From Pseudonocardia alaniniphila (GTDB taxonomy: Bacteria; Actinomycetota; Actinomycetes; Mycobacteriales; Pseudonocardiaceae): a stretch of 64,000 nucleotides of DNA. The stretch's first letter is position 1; every line of letters begins with the position of its first letter. Positions 60,898 through 64,000 of this stretch are shown here, piece by piece. The notes under the pieces are model-generated. The model worked only from the letters and a program-made list of their open reading frames with translations, made no database searches and was not told the origin of the DNA. The stretch lies in contig NZ_JAKXMK010000043.1 in the NCBI RefSeq assembly GCF_022524485.1, positions 30,573 to 94,572 of the forward strand, in the 5' to 3' direction. A program made the translations under genes and the position numbers.

Positions 60898-62298
60898 TCA
60901 CGAACCAGCATCGGTGGGGCCCCACGTGCCGGGGGCGTACGGCAGGGGCGCCGTGCCCACGTCCAGGATCGGTCCGACGATCCGCCAGGCCTGCTCCAGG
61001 TTGTCCAGCCGGGCGAAGTGCGCGGGATTTCCGGCCAGCGCGTCGTCGAAGACCCGCTCGTAGGGCGCGTGGACCGGGCCGAGCACCTGGCGGAAGTCCA
61101 CCGACACGGGCAGCTCGGTCGCCACGTCGTCGCCGCCGGGCCGCTTCGCGAGGACGTGGAAGGTGACACCGGCGTCGGGCTGCAGGCACAGCCGGATCCG
61201 GTTGGGCGGCGGCGGCCCGTCCGTCCCGGTGAACAACATCCGTGGCGGCCGGCGGAGGACCAGGACGACGTCCACCACAGTGCGTGGCAGCGCCTTGCCC
61301 GCCCGGATGTGCACGGGCACGCCGCTCCAGCGCCAGTTGTCGATGTGCAGGGTCAGTGCCACGTAGGTCTCGGTCGTCGAGCCCGCCTCGACACCGGCTG
61401 CCTCCTGGTAGCCGATGTACTGCCCGCGTACGACCTCGGCCGGGTCCACGGGACGTACGGCACGCAGGAGGTGGTTCTTGGCGTCGTGCTGGTCGTGGGC
61501 TGCGTCGGTGTGCGGGGCGTCCATCGTCAGGTAGGCGAGCACCTGGAGCAGGTGGTTCTGCACGACGTCGCGGACCGCGCCCACCGAGTCGTAGAACGAG
61601 CCCCGCTCGGCGACGTCGAAGTCCTCGGCCATCGTGATCTCGATGCGCTCCACCCACGTGCGGTTCCAGATCGGTTCGAGCAGGGTGTTGGCGAACCGGA
61701 GCACCAGCAGGTCCTCGACCGGTTCCTTGCCCAGGTAGTGGTCCACGCGGAAGATCCGCTCGTCCGCGAAGTGGCGGCGCAACAGCGCGTCGAGCGTCCG
61801 GGCGGAGTCGAGGTCGCGGCCGAACGGCTTCTCCACCACGAGCCGCGAGAACTCGTGCAGCCCCACCGCGGCCAACCCGTCCGCGACGACGCCGAACAGG
61901 CCCGGCGGCACGGCCAGGTAGTGCACGGCGAACGCGCTTTGCCCCGCGTGCCTGTGCACCGCGTACGCGAGCCGTTCGAACGTCAGTGGGTCCCCGTAGT
62001 CGCCCGACACGAGGTGCACCAGACCCTGCAGCCGTCGCAGCGCTGCCGGCTCGACGTCGTCCAGTGCTGCCTCGACGCTGTGGCCGACGTGTTCGCGCAG
62101 CTTCTCGGTGTTCCAGTCGGTGCGGGCCACGCCGATCACGGGCACGGTGAGCTCACCGCGCTCGACGAGCCGGTAGAGCGCGGGAAGGATCATCTTGCGG
62201 GCGAGGTCACCGGTGACTCCGAAGAGCACCAGGACGTCCGCCCGGGGGCCGGGGTGCCACGCGGCGAGACCGGTCGCCGCGGGGTCGGCGGCCGTCAT
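60898..62298 (-). CDS. zwf: Glucose-6-phosphate dehydrogenase
   Basis: 466 residues. It oxidises glucose-6-phosphate to 6-phosphogluconolactone with NADP. The nucleotide fold is VLFGVTGDLARKMILPALYR near residue 25. The substrate motif is FRVDHYLGKEPVEDL (~186) with the catalytic histidine region; EKPFGRDL and IRAGKALPRTV are the other conserved blocks. It is the last gene of tkt-gnd-zwf, with a 4-bp ATGA overlap to gnd. A small GCTGCCGGCAGC palindrome just after the stop (60883-60894) may be the terminator. Confidence 0.95.
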   Translation of the reverse strand: MTAADPAATGLAAWHPGPRADVLVLFGVTGDLARKMILPALYRLVERGELTVPVIGVARTDWNTEKLREHVGHSVEAALDDVEPAALRRLQGLVHLVSGDYGDPLTFERLAYAVHRHAGQSAFAVHYLAVPPGLFGVVADGLAAVGLHEFSRLVVEKPFGRDLDSARTLDALLRRHFADERIFRVDHYLGKEPVEDLLVLRFANTLLEPIWNRTWVERIEITMAEDFDVAERGSFYDSVGAVRDVVQNHLLQVLAYLTMDAPHTDAAHDQHDAKNHLLRAVRPVDPAEVVRGQYIGYQEAAGVEAGSTTETYVALTLHIDNWRWSGVPVHIRAGKALPRTVVDVVLVLRRPPRMLFTGTDGPPPPNRIRLCLQPDAGVTFHVLAKRPGGDDVATELPVSVDFRQVLGPVHAPYERVFDDALAGNPAHFARLDNLEQAWRIVGPILDVGTAPLPYAPGTWGPTDAGS

Positions 62299-63314
62299 CC
62301 GGCGCTCCTCTCGATGTGTCCGCCGAACTCCCTGCGCTGCGCCGACTGCACCTTGTCGGCGAAGATCTCGCCCCCGCGGGAGGCGAACCGGCTGTAGAGC
62401 GCGGCGGTGAGCAACGGGGCGGGTACGCCCTCCTCGATCGCCGCGATGGACGTCCATCGGCCCTCGCCGGAGTCGGAGATGCGCCCGGTGAACTGCTCCA
62501 GGTCGGGGTCGGCGAGCAGCGCCTGCGCGGTGAGGTCGAGCAGCCACGAGCCGATCACGCTGCCGCGGCGCCACACCTCGGCGACCTCGGCGAGGTCGAT
62601 CGCGTCGAACGGGTAGTACTGCGGCTCGCGCAGCGGCGCGGTCTCCGCGTCCGCCCGGGTGTCGCGGCGGCCCACGCCGGCGCCGCGGATGACGTTCAGA
62701 CCCTCCGCGTAGGCCGCCATCAGGACGTACTCCACGCCGTTGTGCACCATCTTCACGAAGTGGCCCGCTCCCGGAGGGCCGCAGTGCAGGTAGCCCTGTT
62801 CGGACTGCGACACCGCGCCGTATCTGCCGGGCGTGCGGGCCGCCGCATCCACACCCGGCGCCAGCGAGGCGAACACGGGATCGAGCCGTGCGACCGCGCG
62901 GTCCGGCCCGCCGATCATGAGGCAGTAGCCGCGATCGAGCCCCCACACCCCGCCGCTCGTGCCGCAGTCGACGTAGTCCACGTCGTGGACGGCCGCGGCT
63001 TGCGCCCGGTCGATGTCGTCGCGGTAGGAGGAGTTGCCGCCGTCGACGATCGCGTCGCCGGGTTCCAGCATGTCGAGCAGTCTCCGGACCGTGCCCCCGG
63101 TGATCGCCGCCGGAAGCATCAGCCAGACGGTGCGGGGTGCCTCGAGCCGGGACACGAGGTTCTCGAGTGACGACGCCGCCTGCGCACCCTCACCGGCCAG
63201 CGCGTCGACGGCGTCGGCCGAGATGTCGTGAACGACGCACTCGTGCCCGTCGCGGAGCAATCGGCGCACCATGTTGGCGCCCATCCGCCCCAAGCCGACC
63301 ATCGCTATCTTCAT
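62295..63314 (-). CDS. gnd: 6-Phosphogluconate dehydrogenase, short decarboxylating type
   Basis: 339 residues, the short YqeC/GndA form (about 300-340) rather than the 470-residue form. The NAD(P) fold is MKIAMVGLGRMGANMVRRLL. Substrate motifs are DGGNSSYRDD, DCGTSGGVWGLDRGYCLMIG, and GAGHFVKMVHNGVEYVLMAA with catalytic lysine. It makes ribulose-5-phosphate, CO2 and NAD(P)H. Cofactor preference is not evident. It overlaps zwf (ATGA) and lies about 80 bp after tkt. Confidence 0.93.
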   Translation of the reverse strand: MKIAMVGLGRMGANMVRRLLRDGHECVVHDISADAVDALAGEGAQAASSLENLVSRLEAPRTVWLMLPAAITGGTVRRLLDMLEPGDAIVDGGNSSYRDDIDRAQAAAVHDVDYVDCGTSGGVWGLDRGYCLMIGGPDRAVARLDPVFASLAPGVDAAARTPGRYGAVSQSEQGYLHCGPPGAGHFVKMVHNGVEYVLMAAYAEGLNVIRGAGVGRRDTRADAETAPLREPQYYPFDAIDLAEVAEVWRRGSVIGSWLLDLTAQALLADPDLEQFTGRISDSGEGRWTSIAAIEEGVPAPLLTAALYSRFASRGGEIFADKVQSAQRREFGGHIERSAG

Positions 63315-63392
63315 GCTCGGTTCTGCTCCATTTCTCGATCTGCTGCATCGTCATCCGTCGGGTCTCTCCCGGTGCCCGGCCGGGTACGGGAA

Positions 63393-64000
63393 TCAGGCCC
63401 GGCCCAGGGAGCGGCGTGCGGCGTCGACGACCGCCTCGGCGGTGATCCCGAACTCGCGGAAGAGCGTCCTGTAGTCGGCGCTCGCCCCGTAGTGCTCGAT
63501 GGAGATGCACTCACCGATGTCGCCGGTGAACCGGTGCCAGGGCTGCGCGATTCCTGCCTCGACCGAGACCCTGGCCCGGACGGCGGCCGGTAGCACGGAC
63601 CGGCGATAGGCCTCGTCCTGCTCGTCGAACCATTCGACGCAGGGCATCGAGACGACCCGGGTGGGTACGCCGTCGGTTTCGAGCATCGTTCGGGCGTCCA
63701 CCGCGATCTGCACCTCGGACCCGGTGGCCACGATGATCACCTGCGGTTGGCCGGTGGATGCCTCGGCCAGCACGTATCCGCCGCGGGCGACGCCGTCGTA
63801 GGAGGTGCCCTCCAGCACGGGCAGGTTCTGACGCGTGAGGGCGAGGCCCGTGGGGCCTTCGGCCCGTTCGAGGGTGGCGCGCCAGGCGTGGGCGGTCTCG
63901 TTGGCGTCGCCGGGGCGGACGAACGAGAGGCCGGGGATGGCGCGCAGGGCGGCGTAGTGCTCGATGGGTTGGTGGGTGGGGCCGTCTTCGCCGAGGCCGA
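63393..64000 (-). CDS. tkt: Transketolase, 3' part (5' end beyond window)
   Basis: The frame is open to the right edge. The visible C-terminal 202 residues begin in the conserved LGEDGPTHQPIEH segment (thiamine/substrate region), then IPGLSFVRPGDANETAHAW, GPTGLALTRQNLPVL and IIVATGSEVQIAVDAR. The end is the transketolase C-terminal domain (GIAQPWHRFTGDIG; DYRTLFREFGITAEAVVDAA). It moves two-carbon units among sugar phosphates in the pentose-phosphate cycle. Together with gnd and zwf it forms a compact oxidative pentose-phosphate operon. Confidence 0.93.
   Translation of the reverse strand, partial: GLGEDGPTHQPIEHYAALRAIPGLSFVRPGDANETAHAWRATLERAEGPTGLALTRQNLPVLEGTSYDGVARGGYVLAEASTGQPQVIIVATGSEVQIAVDARTMLETDGVPTRVVSMPCVEWFDEQDEAYRRSVLPAAVRARVSVEAGIAQPWHRFTGDIGECISIEHYGASADYRTLFREFGITAEAVVDAARRSLGRA

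Overview
The window is a high-GC actinobacterial chromosome segment, most likely from Pseudonocardia or a close relative in the Pseudonocardiales. This is inferred from the strong G/C third-position bias, many GTG/TTG starts, a mycothiol-dependent maleylpyruvate-isomerase-type enzyme, an F420-type luciferase-like oxidoreductase, a discrete type II fatty-acid cluster (fabD-fabH-acpP-fabF) and a homodimeric pyruvate dehydrogenase E1 (aceE). No phage, plasmid, CRISPR or rRNA features were recognised. There is one tRNA (Val, TAC).

Layout. 0-2 kb: the end of an ABC importer ATPase pair facing a FadR-type GntR regulator. 2.4-7 kb: a minus-strand copper-type envelope locus (PepSY, DUF5134, lipoprotein, YcnI, membrane protein). 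7.6-11.8 kb: a divergent response regulator, an inverted histidine-kinase remnant, and a large membrane protein with a carrier domain and left-handed beta-helices that looks like an epsilon-polylysine-synthetase-type enzyme without its adenylation domain. 11.8-15.3 kb: a disulfide/thiol-redox cluster (VKOR, DsbA-like, TlpA-like). 15.4-17.2 kb: a CmtR-like metal sensor, a CDF-type transporter and a membrane methyltransferase. 17.2-21.1 kb: small housekeeping genes.

21.1-33.3 kb: a core-metabolism block whose content is conserved across mycobacteria and relatives: fabF, acpP, fabH, fabD, a PucR-type regulator, then aceE, DUF3052, an AhpE peroxiredoxin and tRNA-Val. It links pyruvate oxidation to fatty-acid synthesis. 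33.4-45.5 kb: assorted membrane proteins, oxidoreductases and a PucR regulator facing an aldehyde dehydrogenase that carries a one-base frameshift. 45.6-50 kb: a TetR plus rifampin-phosphotransferase-like operon, then a three-copy repeat region carrying a gene remnant. 50.2-51.5 kb: a CYP199-like P450.

51.6-60.3 kb: a second, larger copper locus built from two divergent operons (CtaG-like, CopA ATPase and a CopD-CtaG fusion to the left; DUF5134, YcnI and a CopC-CopD fusion to the right). 60.3-64 kb: small cysteine-rich ORFs and an oxidative pentose-phosphate operon, tkt-gnd-zwf, running off the right edge.

The most unusual items are the adenylation-less carrier/beta-helix protein, the three-copy 68-bp repeat, the membrane-tailed rifampin-phosphotransferase-like protein under a palindromic TetR-type operator, the palindrome overlapping the CmtR-like promoter, and two genes broken by single-base frameshifts. 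All functional statements rest on motif recognition by eye; no database search was run.
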